A DNA stretch of 64,000 nucleotides from the NCBI GenBank assembly GCA_008375315.1, contig CP032507.1, positions 868,001-932,000 of the forward strand, read 5' to 3'. The translations under genes and the position numbers were made by a program. Below the pieces are notes generated by a model. It did no database searches. It had not been told where the DNA came from and was given only the letters and a program-made list of their open reading frames with translations. Below, piece after piece: positions 50,835 to 60,016 of this stretch. The stretch comes from Ectothiorhodospiraceae bacterium BW-2 (GTDB lineage Bacteria; Pseudomonadota; Gammaproteobacteria; Thiohalomonadales; Thiohalomonadaceae). How positions within the stretch are numbered: position 1 is the first letter of the stretch; each line of letters starts with the position of its first letter.

Positions 50835-53399
50835 TTATAGCGATACCGACTCCACAGTTAGCGCCAAAAACTTCTCACGGCTCATCACCACCGGTACTAA
50901 ACGGCCCTTTCCCGGCCGCATAACCACTATCTGTCGCTTCTGCGCCGGCCCCGCCGAAAGATGGATCGCTCTATCTGCCCCATAGAAATAGAGTCGGTCA
51001 AAGGCGAGCTGCCCGACAATCCACTGCGCAACGGCTAGCATATCCTCATCGGCAACGATAAAGTCACACGCCGCGCCTAGGCGGGGACAGATCGGCCTGT
51101 TGAGCCGGTTAAGTTCGCAGGCAGCGTGCTGATCTAGCTTAGGCGCAATTCGCCCCGGTATCTTTTTGGCTAACTCAGCCGAGCAGAAGCCGTAGGTCAG
51201 TTCAATCATGCCAAAGTAGTCGATGATCGGATCGAGCAGCGTCTGTGCTAAGATGAGTAGTGCTGTGTAACTCTCAGGCTGTTGCGGCCGGTTGTCGATC
51301 TGATACCGCTGCCAGCTCTCGCCGCACTCAATCAGATCGCGATAGCTGAGAAATTGGCCACACGCCTGATCTAGATCGGGCAGGGTGCGGCTGCGAATCA
51401 GCTCAAACCCTTCAATCTCCCAGCGTTGTCGCCTCAGCGTGCGGCGAAAAGTCTCCGGCTTCGGGCCATAGCGGCTCAAATCGAACAGTTCCAGCGCCTG
51501 TAGCTGCTCATCAAAAGCGAGCTGTAGAGCGTAGTTAGGTGACTCCTCGTTCATATAGCGCGATTTAAGGTAGAGATAGGCCGGTTCATACTCGTCGTCA
51601 TACTGGTACCACGCTAACTGCTGCCGCCGTAGATCGATTTTAACCCGCTCTAGCAGGCGGGGTAACGGGCAGTTATCAAAATCGTCGTAGCGCATGAGAC
51701 TTAGTTTAGAGCTAGCGGTATGAATTTTAACCATATCAATCCCATTTAAATCGCCATAGAGCAGCGCACCACAGTGGATATAGAGCTGTAACAGCGCGGC
51801 TAGTCGTCCTATTTCACCCACCGGCACATGGAACGAGCCGTCACTATCTAGGTAGCCTAACCTCTCCTCTGCCGCCTTTTGTGCCGCCGCGCTGATGCGG
51901 TCGCTGTTGCCGAGCTCAAATAGGAGTTGATTAGCTGCCTCTTTCGCCATGGTATAGTGAGCAAAGTGGTACTTAATATCGCGCCGTAGCTGCGGCTCTA
52001 ACTGATGATACGCTTTGCGCTGGCTAAAAATCTGTAGCGCTAGATAGAGCCGAATCTCGTCGCGCCGCGCCCTTTCCGCCTCCAACAGTAGCGGCTCTAC
52101 CCCCTCCTGCTGGCGTAAAAAGTTGAGTGCTTTATTGTAACTGCCAAACTGTTCGGTCAGCTCAATCAGGTTATCTAGTTCACTTTTGTCAGGGGGGCGC
52201 CCTAAATCAAGCCACTCTGTCTGAAGCCTCTGCACTAGCTGTTGCCGCTGCTGTCGTTGTGCGGGCTGCCTCTGCTGCCGCTCTCGATAGGCCAGACGCA
52301 GCCGGTTAGCTCGGGGGCGGTAGCGCTGCTGTAAAAAACGCTGTTCGGTCAGCTCATCCCGAAAGACAAACAGTAGCCCCGGGCCAACCGCTACCGAATC
52401 GACCCCTAAAGTGGTATCGACCCACTGCTTAAACTCACCCTGAGTAAAATATTTTTGAAAAGTATTGCGACTAGTTAAGACACCATCGCTATACTCCACC
52501 CCACGAAAGCTATTCTGGTTATAGAGCATGACAGCGATAACTAAGAGTTTCTCCGTCAACTGCCAAGCGTTTTGCAGCGCCGCCGACCGCTCTTGCGGTG
52601 ATTCGATCACATTCACCACAAAGCCGAGATTAACCAAGTCGGCCGCTTTAAGCGCCTTTTCAGCAGCGTAATAGGGATCCCATCCCGCGGCCTCAATTTG
52701 GTTCGCCTGCAGATGGCGCAGATCGTCCCCTTTGCCGCAACCGTAATCGAACAAGGTATAGTCGCCACTTAAAAAACCGTATCTTGCCAGTGCCTGCATC
52801 GGTGCCGAGAGGTTAGAGCGGCTCAAGGCGGTCCGATGGCGCTCGACACTAAAACTTTGAGTTAAATCTATGCCAACTGTTTTGGCAGCATCAGCATCCG
52901 CCCCCGCATTACCGATAGGTAGAAGTTGATGCCCCTCCAATCGGTAGCCACTTTGCTGTAATCGCGCCGCCCAGGCGAGACGAAAACCGATGGTCGTCGC
53001 CTGTTCAAATAACCCTAATGCTTCGCAGCTTTCGGTTAGCTGTTGGTAGGCGGCGCGGTGTGGATGATCAGCGGCTAATAAGAGCTCTTTGCGGTGCAAA
53101 ATCGGTGGATTCAACGAATGTTGATAACTTCTGCACACTACTGTTTCACGCTCTAAATCGATTTTCCAGCTATGGTTTAATTCGGGAAAGGGGGCGGAAA
53201 AAAAATCGGGGTAGTTCAGCAGCGAGAGCGAATCACCGCGATGGCTATACTTCACGACACTATAGTGTTCGCCCGCACTCACTTTAGCTAAAGCTTCCGC
53301 AATCGCAATGTGCTGCTGCACCCGTTCTGGTTGAGCGGGAGTCAGACTAATGTGCCAGTAAGTATGCTGCTGTAGTTTTTTGCCGTAGAGTTGACTCAT
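50835..53399 (-). CDS. DNA phosphorothioation-associated putative methyltransferase
   Basis: 854 residues. Conserved N-terminus (YWHISLTPAQPERVQQH, HYSVVKYSHRGDSLSLLNYP), then a class I methyltransferase core with FDYGCGKGDDLRHLQ as SAM motif I and GFVVNVIESPQER, then IAVMLYNQNSFRGVEYSDG. Long helical and Gln-rich C-terminal part. This layout is that of the phosphorothioation-associated methyltransferase family found beside dnd genes, although this copy seems longer than most. First gene of the defence operon. A MITE half-end lies at 53411-53432, just upstream of the start. Substrate unproven. Confidence 0.82.
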   Translation of the reverse strand: MSQLYGKKLQQHTYWHISLTPAQPERVQQHIAIAEALAKVSAGEHYSVVKYSHRGDSLSLLNYPDFFSAPFPELNHSWKIDLERETVVCRSYQHSLNPPILHRKELLLAADHPHRAAYQQLTESCEALGLFEQATTIGFRLAWAARLQQSGYRLEGHQLLPIGNAGADADAAKTVGIDLTQSFSVERHRTALSRSNLSAPMQALARYGFLSGDYTLFDYGCGKGDDLRHLQANQIEAAGWDPYYAAEKALKAADLVNLGFVVNVIESPQERSAALQNAWQLTEKLLVIAVMLYNQNSFRGVEYSDGVLTSRNTFQKYFTQGEFKQWVDTTLGVDSVAVGPGLLFVFRDELTEQRFLQQRYRPRANRLRLAYRERQQRQPAQRQQRQQLVQRLQTEWLDLGRPPDKSELDNLIELTEQFGSYNKALNFLRQQEGVEPLLLEAERARRDEIRLYLALQIFSQRKAYHQLEPQLRRDIKYHFAHYTMAKEAANQLLFELGNSDRISAAAQKAAEERLGYLDSDGSFHVPVGEIGRLAALLQLYIHCGALLYGDLNGIDMVKIHTASSKLSLMRYDDFDNCPLPRLLERVKIDLRRQQLAWYQYDDEYEPAYLYLKSRYMNEESPNYALQLAFDEQLQALELFDLSRYGPKPETFRRTLRRQRWEIEGFELIRSRTLPDLDQACGQFLSYRDLIECGESWQRYQIDNRPQQPESYTALLILAQTLLDPIIDYFGMIELTYGFCSAELAKKIPGRIAPKLDQHAACELNRLNRPICPRLGAACDFIVADEDMLAVAQWIVGQLAFDRLYFYGADRAIHLSAGPAQKRQIVVMRPGKGRLVPVVMSREKFLALTVESVSL

Positions 53400-53551
53400 T
53401 TCGCCGGGTTCTTGTTCATCAATTCGTCAGGCTTGCGCTCCATCCTTACCCACTCAAATCTTACCCCGCCAAGTATATCAATCCTGCCTCCCCTGTCTAG
53501 CCTAAATCCACTTCAACTGTTAATTGCTCCGGAGTCAGGAGAGCCATTGAC

Positions 53552-53818
53552 ATGACTCATCTTACCGTCAGTCGTCACGAAATTATGTACGCACTGAATA
53601 AGTCAATTATTCGTTCATCGACGCAACTAGGTCATCAATCCCTTACGCCACTTAGGTTTGATTCAGTCAACCGAGAGGTGCTAACGCTGTTTGAAGTGGT
53701 GATCTATGCCGAACAGGTACGCTATCAATACGGTTTTCGGTTAACAGCCGATCGTATTTACGATGAGTGGCTGTTACCGCAATCGTTCGACTTCGCTCTA
53801 TCCGCTAAGCGATTTTAG
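53552..53818 (+). CDS. Hypothetical protein, probably a fragment
   Basis: 88 residues starting MTHLTVSRHEIMYALNKSII and ending PQSFDFALSAKRF, with a GGAG-type ribosome site upstream. No family recognised. It is divergent from the defence operon and is followed by degenerate sequence, so it may be the remaining piece of a longer gene. Confidence 0.4.
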   Translation: MTHLTVSRHEIMYALNKSIIRSSTQLGHQSLTPLRFDSVNREVLTLFEVVIYAEQVRYQYGFRLTADRIYDEWLLPQSFDFALSAKRF

Positions 53819-53823
53819 TCCGC

Positions 53824-54270
53824 GTGCAGCTATTTCAGATGATTCGGGAGCTGGTACTGTGGGAGAACACCAATAATGAGGCGGTACTGAACAGGGCGAA
53901 GGTGATTGAGGATTATCGACGAAAAACCTCACCCCTAAATCCCCTCTCCATGAATGGAGAGGGGACTTTTTTTTCCTCCCCCTCGCTATTTATGGAGAGG
54001 GGACTTTTTCCACTTCTTCCTCCCCCTCTCCATTTATGGAGAGGGGGTCGGGGGGTGAGGTTAATATCACCGGCCACGCCAATGTATCCGCCGAAAAACC
54101 GAATTTTGCCAAGCAGATTCGGAAGTTTTCCACTGATATGGAAGCGCAGGTTTGGGAATGGGTACGCGGTCGCCTTACTCGATCAACTGCACACCGTTAT
54201 TCAAGAGACTATGGGGTGGATGGACTACCACCTACATCCGATAGCGCTATTGCGACAAAAAGCGTAACAA
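53824..54270 (+). pseudogene. Degenerate DUF1156-like methylase fragment interrupted by palindromic repeats
   Basis: The frame begins with FQMIRELVLWENTNNEAVLN, resembling the region of DUF1156-type DNA methylases after the catalytic core (WENttNeeVL.rA). It then runs through three CCCTCTCCATnAATGGAGAGGG palindromes (53940-54055), and a remnant in another frame follows (ITGHANVSAEKPNFAKQIRK). The open frame is accidental in its repeat part. Remnant of a restriction or anti-phage methylase (tentative). Confidence 0.45.
53930..54062. repeat. Cluster of short palindromic repeats
   Basis: Three units of CCCCTCTCCATnnATGGAGAGGGG type, each an inverted repeat, spaced by T/C-rich stretches. A REP-like intergenic element inserted into a decayed gene. 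Confidence 0.75.
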
Positions 54271-55038
54271 AATATCACCATCATGGGGGGTTAAGTTGTG
54301 ATCCCCTGCGGTAAAGATAACGTCAGAGCGCTGCGCTAGCGCCGGCACAAAGTTCATGTTTTGGCTCACTTTAGAGACCACCCAGTCGCTCTTCGCACGA
54401 ACGATTGAGAGGTAGCGACTCTCAGGGTGGGGCTGGCGATTGAGCCAGAAGAGGATATTGCCACGACTCTCACGCGATAGATCGCGCATGAGCCCCTCGG
54501 AGCGATTGAGCGACTGTGCGCCTAAAAAGGGGAGAATGGGTGACAAAGGGGAGTCGGCGGCAGCTCGCCCCGCTTCGGCTAGCGCGGTTCCTAAATGGGG
54601 AGAGGAGATAGTCGTCAAGCTAGCCACGCTCTGGTTTGGATAGCGCACCATAAACAACCGCGCCACCACTCCGCCTGCCGAGTGGCCGGCGAGATGGAGC
54701 TTCTCTCCCGGATAGCGCTGTTTAATCCAGCCGATTTGAGCCGCCAATACCTGCATCTGTAGCTCTAGTGGTGCCTCAGTCGGCAGTTCAGCGACAAATA
54801 GTAGCGGCTGTTGAGCCGCTGGAGGCTGGGGCGCTGCTAGCTGTTTTACCCCGTCAGCGGTGGCTAGCAGGATGCCGCCATCACTCCAGCCATTGGCTAG
54901 TAGCGCAGCACTCGCGCCGCGATAGTGCCACTCCAACGCCCGCTCATGGTAGCCCGGTAGCAGCAGTAGCACTTCAGCCCGCAGCGGCAGGATGGTAAAG
55001 CAGAGGCTTAAAAAGAGCCCTAAACCCAATTGAGTCAT
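54247..55038 (-). CDS. Secreted lipase/PGAP1-like alpha/beta hydrolase
   Basis: 263 residues from ATG 55038; codons further upstream lie in an inserted repeat. Signal peptide (LGLFLSLCFTILPLRA), then an alpha/beta hydrolase: HLAGHSAGGVVARLF with the nucleophile Ser in GHSAGG, acid in RAKSDWVVSK, and His in AGDHNLTPHDG. A triacylglycerol lipase or acyl-hydrolase like PGAP1; the substrate is not predictable. The R320 repeat inserted just upstream may have removed its promoter. Confidence 0.8.
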   Translation of the reverse strand: MTQLGLGLFLSLCFTILPLRAEVLLLLPGYHERALEWHYRGASAALLANGWSDGGILLATADGVKQLAAPQPPAAQQPLLFVAELPTEAPLELQMQVLAAQIGWIKQRYPGEKLHLAGHSAGGVVARLFMVRYPNQSVASLTTISSPHLGTALAEAGRAAADSPLSPILPFLGAQSLNRSEGLMRDLSRESRGNILFWLNRQPHPESRYLSIVRAKSDWVVSKVSQNMNFVPALAQRSDVIFTAGDHNLTPHDGDILLRFLSQ

Positions 55039-55044
55039 CGTATC

Positions 55045-55375
55045 TGTTCCTAAAAGCCTAAGCAAAGTTGCTCATGGCGGTTTTTGGTAATTCGCTCTCC
55101 GTTGATAACACCCTTGCGGGCGAGCAACTGGAGTCCTGGTTGAGCAGTCCCAACCGGATGGCCGGTCAACACCGGCAACATGGGCAGTTTCAGCCATCGA
55201 AACCCAGCTTGCGCCATAAAAATTGCCTCGATGTTCATCCTGAACAGAGAACAACCTTGCGATTCGACTTCGACTCTAACCATGGCACGCAAAACTTTCG
55301 CGCTTGTAGATAACCTATCTACGGTGGAAAATTCTAATGACAAATAAATAAAAAATCAAGAACTGTTTTTTGCTC
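55045..55375. repeat. Dispersed repeat R320, copy 2
   Basis: Near-identical to 26093-26414, in the same orientation relative to the minus-strand gene that follows. Near-identity over more than 300 bp between sites 29 kb apart implies recent movement. The two copies both end at the 5' edge of a minus-strand gene. Confidence 0.78.
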
Positions 55376-55400
55376 TCCTCATTGACGAAATTGACAGACG

Positions 55401-55430
55401 AAAAAAAAGCGGTGCCCGATGGCACCGCTT
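55401..55430 (-). terminator. Rho-independent terminator of sulfur-globule-type gene
   Basis: Ten-base-pair stem AAGCGGTGCC/GGCACCGCTT with a four-base loop, followed on the minus strand by eight T. Lies 20 bp after the stop of the gene at 55451-55885. Confidence 0.93.
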
Positions 55431-55450
55431 CTACCATTAAAAAATGGTAC

Positions 55451-55885
55451 TTACTGACCGGCAGCCGGAGCCTGCGGAGCAGGAGGTGCGGGTGGAGCAT
55501 AAGGAGCTGGAGCGCCATAGCCATAAGGAGCGCCGTAGCCACCACCATAAGGGGCACCACCATAAGGAGCACCATAGTAACCGTTGTAACCACGGTAGCC
55601 GTTATAACCTTGATAACCGTTATAACCACGACCTGAACCGTAGCCACGACCGGTACCACGACCATTACCGCGACCACTAAAGCTCATGTTGAAGTCGGTA
55701 TCGCCCATCATGTCGCCCATACCGTCGCCCCAACCATCGCCCCAGCCGTTGCCGTAGCCATTACCGTTGTTCCAACCATTACCGTCCCAAGGACCCCATC
55801 CATCGTTCCAAGGACCCCAAGCACTAGCGGTGGCAGAAGCAGCCATAACAGCAGCAGCGGCAGCAAGCGTAAAAATTTTCTTCAT
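55451..55885 (-). CDS. Sulfur-globule-protein-like secreted Gly/Tyr/Pro-rich protein
   Basis: 144 residues from ATG 55885, with GGGAGG 7 nt upstream. Signal peptide ([22 protein letters not shown]), then [16 protein letters not shown], an [20 protein letters not shown] segment, Gly-Tyr-rich repeats ([19 protein letters not shown]) and a Pro-Ala tail ([13 protein letters not shown]). The order GPW-rich start, [10 protein letters not shown] centre, GAPYG repeats is that of the Chromatiaceae sulfur globule envelope proteins. It would coat periplasmic sulfur globules. Own promoter and terminator imply strong independent expression. Confidence 0.87.
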   Translation of the reverse strand: MKKIFTLAAAAAVMAASATASAWGPWNDGWGPWDGNGWNNGNGYGNGWGDGWGDGMGDMMGDTDFNMSFSGRGNGRGTGRGYGSGRGYNGYQGYNGYRGYNGYYGAPYGGAPYGGGYGAPYGYGAPAPYAPPAPPAPQAPAAGQ

Positions 55886-55950
55886 AAATGACCTCCCAAG
55901 GTACTGATTAGAGTGACAGCCGAATCGTTGTTTCGGCGCCTTCATTAGTA

Positions 55951-55979
55951 GTTAAACACTTTCTAATATAGTCTGTCAA
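55951..55979 (-). promoter_or_regulatory. Sigma-70-type promoter of sulfur-globule-type gene
   Basis: On the minus strand TTGACA (complement of 55974-55979), a 17-bp spacer, and TTTAAC (complement of 55951-55956). A perfect -35 and a 4/6 -10, about 65 bp upstream of the start codon. Confidence 0.65.
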
Positions 55980-56060
55980 CTCATTAATTGAGTTCACCCC
56001 GTGACTCTACACTTAAATGGTGAACGCCACAACAGTAAATTTTGCCATCTTTGGCACTTT

Positions 56061-57014
56061 TCAACCTAACCCCTCTCCTCGCGCCTGCGCCTCGGCATGG
56101 TAGGAGGAGCGAACTAGCGGCGCACTGGCGACTCGGGTAAAACCGATCTCTCGCGCCAGCGCCGCATAGGCGGCAAACTGCTCTGGCCGAATAAACGCCT
56201 TCACCGGCAGGTGATCTCTGCTCGGAGCTAGATATTGGCCAAGCGTTAGGTGGCGGCAGCCGTGCTGATAGAGATCATGCAACACCTGTTCAATCTCTGA
56301 TGGCAGCTCTCCTAAGCCGACCATTAAGCCCGATTTGGTTGGCACTGTCGGCAGACGCTGACTAAATTGCTTCAGTAGATTGAGCGATCCCTGATAGCTA
56401 GCCCCCGGTCGAGCCTCTTGATAGAGCCGCGGTACTGTCTCTAAATTGTGGTTAAAGATATCGGGGGGGTGTGGTGCCAAATGGTCGAGCGCAACCGCCT
56501 CACGACCACGAAAATCGGGCGTTAAAATCTCAATGGAGGTCGCCGGTGCGTGGTGACGAATCGCGCCAATAACCTTAGCAAAGTGGCCCGCCCCACCATC
56601 ACGCAGATCGTCGCGATCAACCGAAGTAAGAACGACAAAGTTAAGCCCCAGCGTCGCAATACTGGCGGCCAAGCGCTCCGGCTCCCCCTCATCGGGCGGC
56701 GCGGGACGACCGTGAGCCACATCGCAAAAGGGGCAGCGTCGTGTACAGATATCCCCTAAAATCATAAAGGTGGCGGTGCCGTGATTAAAACATTCGCCTA
56801 AATTAGGACAGCTCGCCTCTTCGCAGACAGTATGGAGCCGCTGCTGCCGTAACAGCGCCTTCACTCTAGCCACCTCAGGCCCGGTCGGTGCCCGGGCCCG
56901 AATCCACTCTGGTAGCCGATAGCGCTCTTGGCGCGGGGCAATTTTGACCGGAATCCGAGCCACTTTATCAGCACCTCGCTGGCGCTTTAATTTGTCAGCC
57001 GACTCTGTTGCCAT
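56061..57014 (-). CDS. lipA: Lipoyl synthase
   Basis: 317 residues from ATG 57014, with GGGAG upstream; the frame extends to 57095 without a good start. Radical SAM enzyme inserting two sulfurs into octanoyl groups on lipoyl domains. The radical SAM cluster motif is [14 protein letters not shown]. The auxiliary cluster Cys pattern is [14 protein letters not shown], and the C-terminal Ser in PLVRSSYHA is present. Overlaps lipB by 28 nt, the usual partner. Cytosolic. Confidence 0.97.
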   Translation of the reverse strand: MATESADKLKRQRGADKVARIPVKIAPRQERYRLPEWIRARAPTGPEVARVKALLRQQRLHTVCEEASCPNLGECFNHGTATFMILGDICTRRCPFCDVAHGRPAPPDEGEPERLAASIATLGLNFVVLTSVDRDDLRDGGAGHFAKVIGAIRHHAPATSIEILTPDFRGREAVALDHLAPHPPDIFNHNLETVPRLYQEARPGASYQGSLNLLKQFSQRLPTVPTKSGLMVGLGELPSEIEQVLHDLYQHGCRHLTLGQYLAPSRDHLPVKAFIRPEQFAAYAALAREIGFTRVASAPLVRSSYHAEAQARGEGLG

Positions 57015-57670
57015 CGCTCTCCCTCGTAGTTCACTGTTAATTGCTCTATTTGGCCCCTCTCCCTCTCTAGCGCCGTTAACAGCCGCTGTAGCCACTGCTG
57101 CTGTAGCTGCGGCAGCGGGGTATCGATGCCGAGCTGTTTTAACGAAGTGACCGCCATACCGGCATAGCCGCAGGGGTTGATGCGCTCAAACGGGGAGAGA
57201 TCCATATCGATGTTAAGACTGAGACCGTGGTAGCTAAAGTGGCGCCGAATTCGTAATCCTAGCGCCGCCACCTTCGCGCCTTCGACATAGACTCCCGGTG
57301 CCTGTCGATCCGCTACGGCTGTCACACCATACGCCTGCAATAGCTCGATCACCGTCTGTTCCATGAGTGTCACTAGTTGTCGGACACCTAACCGAAGTCT
57401 GGCGGTATCGAGCAGCAGATAGGCGATGAGCTGCCCCGGCCCGTGATAGGTCACCTCGCCACCCCGATCACTCTGCTCTACGGGAATCTCTCCTGGATTA
57501 AGTAGGTGGTGCGGTTTCGCGTTGCGTCCAAGGGTAAAGATCGGTTGGTGCTGTAGTAACCATATCTCATCCTCCAGTGGCGTCCCCCCCTCTATTCTCA
57601 GGGCGGTAAAGTGCTGCATCGCCCGATAGATCGGCGCATAGGGCTCAATCCCAAAGTAGCGTAGCTGCAT
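56987..57670 (-). CDS. lipB: Octanoyl-ACP:protein octanoyltransferase
   Basis: 227 residues. Moves octanoate from acyl carrier protein to lipoyl domains, the step before LipA. Family motifs are [16 protein letters not shown] with the conserved [25 protein letters not shown] with the catalytic Lys, and [15 protein letters not shown] with the catalytic Cys. Between ybeD and lipA as in other gammaproteobacteria. Confidence 0.97.
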   Translation of the reverse strand: MQLRYFGIEPYAPIYRAMQHFTALRIEGGTPLEDEIWLLQHQPIFTLGRNAKPHHLLNPGEIPVEQSDRGGEVTYHGPGQLIAYLLLDTARLRLGVRQLVTLMEQTVIELLQAYGVTAVADRQAPGVYVEGAKVAALGLRIRRHFSYHGLSLNIDMDLSPFERINPCGYAGMAVTSLKQLGIDTPLPQLQQQWLQRLLTALERERGQIEQLTVNYEGERWQQSRLTN

Positions 57671-57676
57671 CGCTCG

Positions 57677-57973
57677 CTAGAGCAACCACTTCACTTCAGG
57701 GCGGGAGCTTAGCGCTAGATAGAGGGTGTCGAGCTGCGCTTTACTGGTCGCTCTAATCACCGCTGTCACGGCGATATAGGTTCCTTGGCGACTCTCACGC
57801 ACCGTCAGCGTTGAGGGGTCAAAATCGGGCAGATGCTGCTGCAGAATCGAGCCTATTAGCGGCACCAAATCGGCATCGGTGCGACCCATAATTTTGAGCG
57901 GAAAATCGCACGGAAACTGGAATAGCTCGTTAATGTAGGCTCGATATTCGGGGGTATCGGGAGGTTGACTCAT
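57677..57973 (-). CDS. ybeD: YbeD/DUF493 family protein
   Basis: 98 residues from ATG 57973, overlapping the aminotransferase stop (ATGA). FQFPCDFPLKIMGRTDADLV and RQGTYIAVTAVIRATSKAQL are DUF493 features, an ACT-like fold. Nearly always between dacA and lipB in gammaproteobacteria. Role not established. Confidence 0.93.
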   Translation of the reverse strand: MSQPPDTPEYRAYINELFQFPCDFPLKIMGRTDADLVPLIGSILQQHLPDFDPSTLTVRESRQGTYIAVTAVIRATSKAQLDTLYLALSSRPEVKWLL

Positions 57974-58818
57974 AACATACATAGCCCGCACTGTTGCTGT
58001 TTATAGGTTTGAAACTGTTGCTTGAGCTGGTGCCACATTGGGCCGGGCTCGCCCCTCCCTACCGCTGCGCCATCAACTCTCACGACGGGAACAATCTCCT
58101 TGGTAGAGCTGGTCATCCAGATCTCATCGGCAGTGAGTAGCTGCGCGCGGCTTATCTGCCGCTCCTCAACACTAATTCCGGCCTGATGAGCCAAATCGAG
58201 CACCACCTGACGGGTAATACCGGGCAGAATGTGGCAGCTCTTCGGCGGGGTGGCCACTGTCTGATCGGTAACGATAAAGATATTACTCGCCGCCCCCTCA
58301 GTTAGATAGCCCTCACGCAGTAAAATCGCCTCACTCGCGCCGCTCTCAATCGCCTGCTGTCGTAGCAGCACATTGGCCAAGAGGTTAATGGTTTTAATGT
58401 GGCAGTTGTGCCAGCGGCTATCGTCTGCTGTTACCGCTGTGGCTATCGGTGGCGGCTGCGGTAGGGGTGAGCTCATTAGCAGCAGTGTCGCGGCACCCTC
58501 TGGCACTGGAAAGCGGTGATCGCGTGGTGCCACCCCTCGCGTTAGTTGCAGATAGATCGCCTGATTACCACCGCCGTTGCGTTCGATCAGCTCTGCCATT
58601 AACGCCCGAAAGCCCTCTCGATTCAGGGGCGCGGTGATACGAACAGAAGCTAAACTGCTCTCCAAGCGTTGCAGGTGGGCGTCGAGCTCAAACGCTACGC
58701 CAGCATAGACGGCGATCATCTCATAGATACCATCGCCAAAGATAAAGCCTCGGTCGAGTATCGAGACCGTCGCGGTGGCCCCCTCCTGCCACTGGCCATT
58801 GAGATAGATTTGCGCCAT
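57970..58818 (-). CDS. dat: D-amino-acid (D-alanine) aminotransferase
   Basis: 282 residues from ATG 58818. Class IV PLP aminotransferase: ILDRGFIFGDGIYEMIAVY, PLP Lys in HIKTINLLANVLLRQQA, and EGAASNIFIV with the cofactor-phosphate loop. The residue pattern fits D-alanine transaminases. Would interconvert D-alanine and D-glutamate for peptidoglycan, matching its place between the carboxypeptidase dacA and ybeD. A branched-chain transaminase activity is less likely. Confidence 0.88.
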   Translation of the reverse strand: MAQIYLNGQWQEGATATVSILDRGFIFGDGIYEMIAVYAGVAFELDAHLQRLESSLASVRITAPLNREGFRALMAELIERNGGGNQAIYLQLTRGVAPRDHRFPVPEGAATLLLMSSPLPQPPPIATAVTADDSRWHNCHIKTINLLANVLLRQQAIESGASEAILLREGYLTEGAASNIFIVTDQTVATPPKSCHILPGITRQVVLDLAHQAGISVEERQISRAQLLTADEIWMTSSTKEIVPVVRVDGAAVGRGEPGPMWHQLKQQFQTYKQQQCGLCML

Positions 58819-58822
58819 ATCG

Positions 58823-59956
58823 CTACTCAAACATGAGTAAGAGTCGATCTTTTAACTGTTGCCACAGGTTCCCCTCAGCAACACTATGGAGCGTGACTAC
58901 CGCCGGTGAGGCGATCCTCTCGCCACCGAGGGTTAACTCTAGCTGGCCGACCCTCTCCCCTTGGGCTACCGGTGCCATTAATGGCTCGGTAATCGCTAAA
59001 TTGGCCTGTAGATTTTTATACTCACCGCGGGGAATGGTGATAAATAGCTCCTCGTTTAAGCCCAGTGCGACTGTTTCACTGCTCCCTTGCCAGATACGGC
59101 TCTGTTTGAGTGTCTCTGCTGCCCCGTAGAGACGATGCGTCTCATAAAAGCGGAAGCCGAAGTTTAGCAGTTTCATCGTCTCCTCTGCTCGCTCTTGATT
59201 ACTCGACGCCCCCATCATCACTGTTATGAGTCGCATTGAGTCGCGGTTCGCTGAAGCGACCAGGCAGTAACCGGCGGCATTGGTATGGCCCGTTTTAAGG
59301 CCATCGACCGAGTCGTCGCGGTGCAGCAATGGGTTGCGGCTGCGCTGGGTGATCTCGTTGTAGGTGAAGCTCTTTTCGGAGAACCAGCGATAGTAGTCGG
59401 GAAATTGGCGAATAATCGCCGCCGACAACAGCGCCATATCGTAGGCGGTGGTGTAGTGGTTGGCTACCGGTAGGCCGTTGCTGTTATTAAAGTTGGAGTT
59501 CTCCATGCCTAGTCGTTGGGCGTAGTCGTTCATTAGTGATGCGAATGACTCCTCGCTACCGGCGATATACTCTGCTAGCGCGACGCTAGCATCATTGCCC
59601 GATTGGATCACCATTCCCTTAATTAGATCTTCGACTCGAACCCTCTTCCCGACTTCGATAAACATGCGTGAACCGGGGGTCTTCCACGCCTTTTCGCTCA
59701 CCAGTACCTCGTCATTCAGACCGATGTGGCCCTCTTTGAGTTCGTGAAACACCACATAGGCGGTCATCAGTTTGGTCAAACTCGCCGGCTCTAACGGCTC
59801 ATGAATATTTTTGCCTGCAATGACCTCGCTACTATGGTAGTCAAACAGGATATAGCCCGACCCCTTTAGCTGAGGCGGTTCTGGGATCGGAATCGCCGCT
59901 ACCGGTAGCGCAACAGATAGAAAAAACCAGACCCATAATCGTTTAACTACTCGCAT
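58823..59956 (-). CDS. dacA: D-alanyl-D-alanine carboxypeptidase (PBP5/6 type)
   Basis: 377 residues from ATG 59956. Signal peptide (LWVWFFLSVALPVAA), catalytic SxxK in PASLTKLMTAYVV, SxN in QSGNDASVALAEY, KTG in GLKTGHTNAAGYC, a C-terminal beta domain, and an amphipathic end (LWQQLKDRLLLMF) that anchors to the inner membrane face. Trims the terminal D-Ala of peptidoglycan pentapeptides. Confidence 0.96.
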   Translation of the reverse strand: MRVVKRLWVWFFLSVALPVAAIPIPEPPQLKGSGYILFDYHSSEVIAGKNIHEPLEPASLTKLMTAYVVFHELKEGHIGLNDEVLVSEKAWKTPGSRMFIEVGKRVRVEDLIKGMVIQSGNDASVALAEYIAGSEESFASLMNDYAQRLGMENSNFNNSNGLPVANHYTTAYDMALLSAAIIRQFPDYYRWFSEKSFTYNEITQRSRNPLLHRDDSVDGLKTGHTNAAGYCLVASANRDSMRLITVMMGASSNQERAEETMKLLNFGFRFYETHRLYGAAETLKQSRIWQGSSETVALGLNEELFITIPRGEYKNLQANLAITEPLMAPVAQGERVGQLELTLGGERIASPAVVTLHSVAEGNLWQQLKDRLLLMFE

Positions 59957-60016
59957 TTGAACTCTCTCTACACTTTTAACATTAACAGTCACTCATCACT
60001 CTCCGTGACCACGCGC

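Noticed and set aside
55444-55680. Plus-strand frame rich in His/Arg and the Val-rich minus frame over the glycine-rich gene
   Set aside because: Shadows of the GGT/TAC-rich sulfur-globule-type gene, with no start signals of their own.
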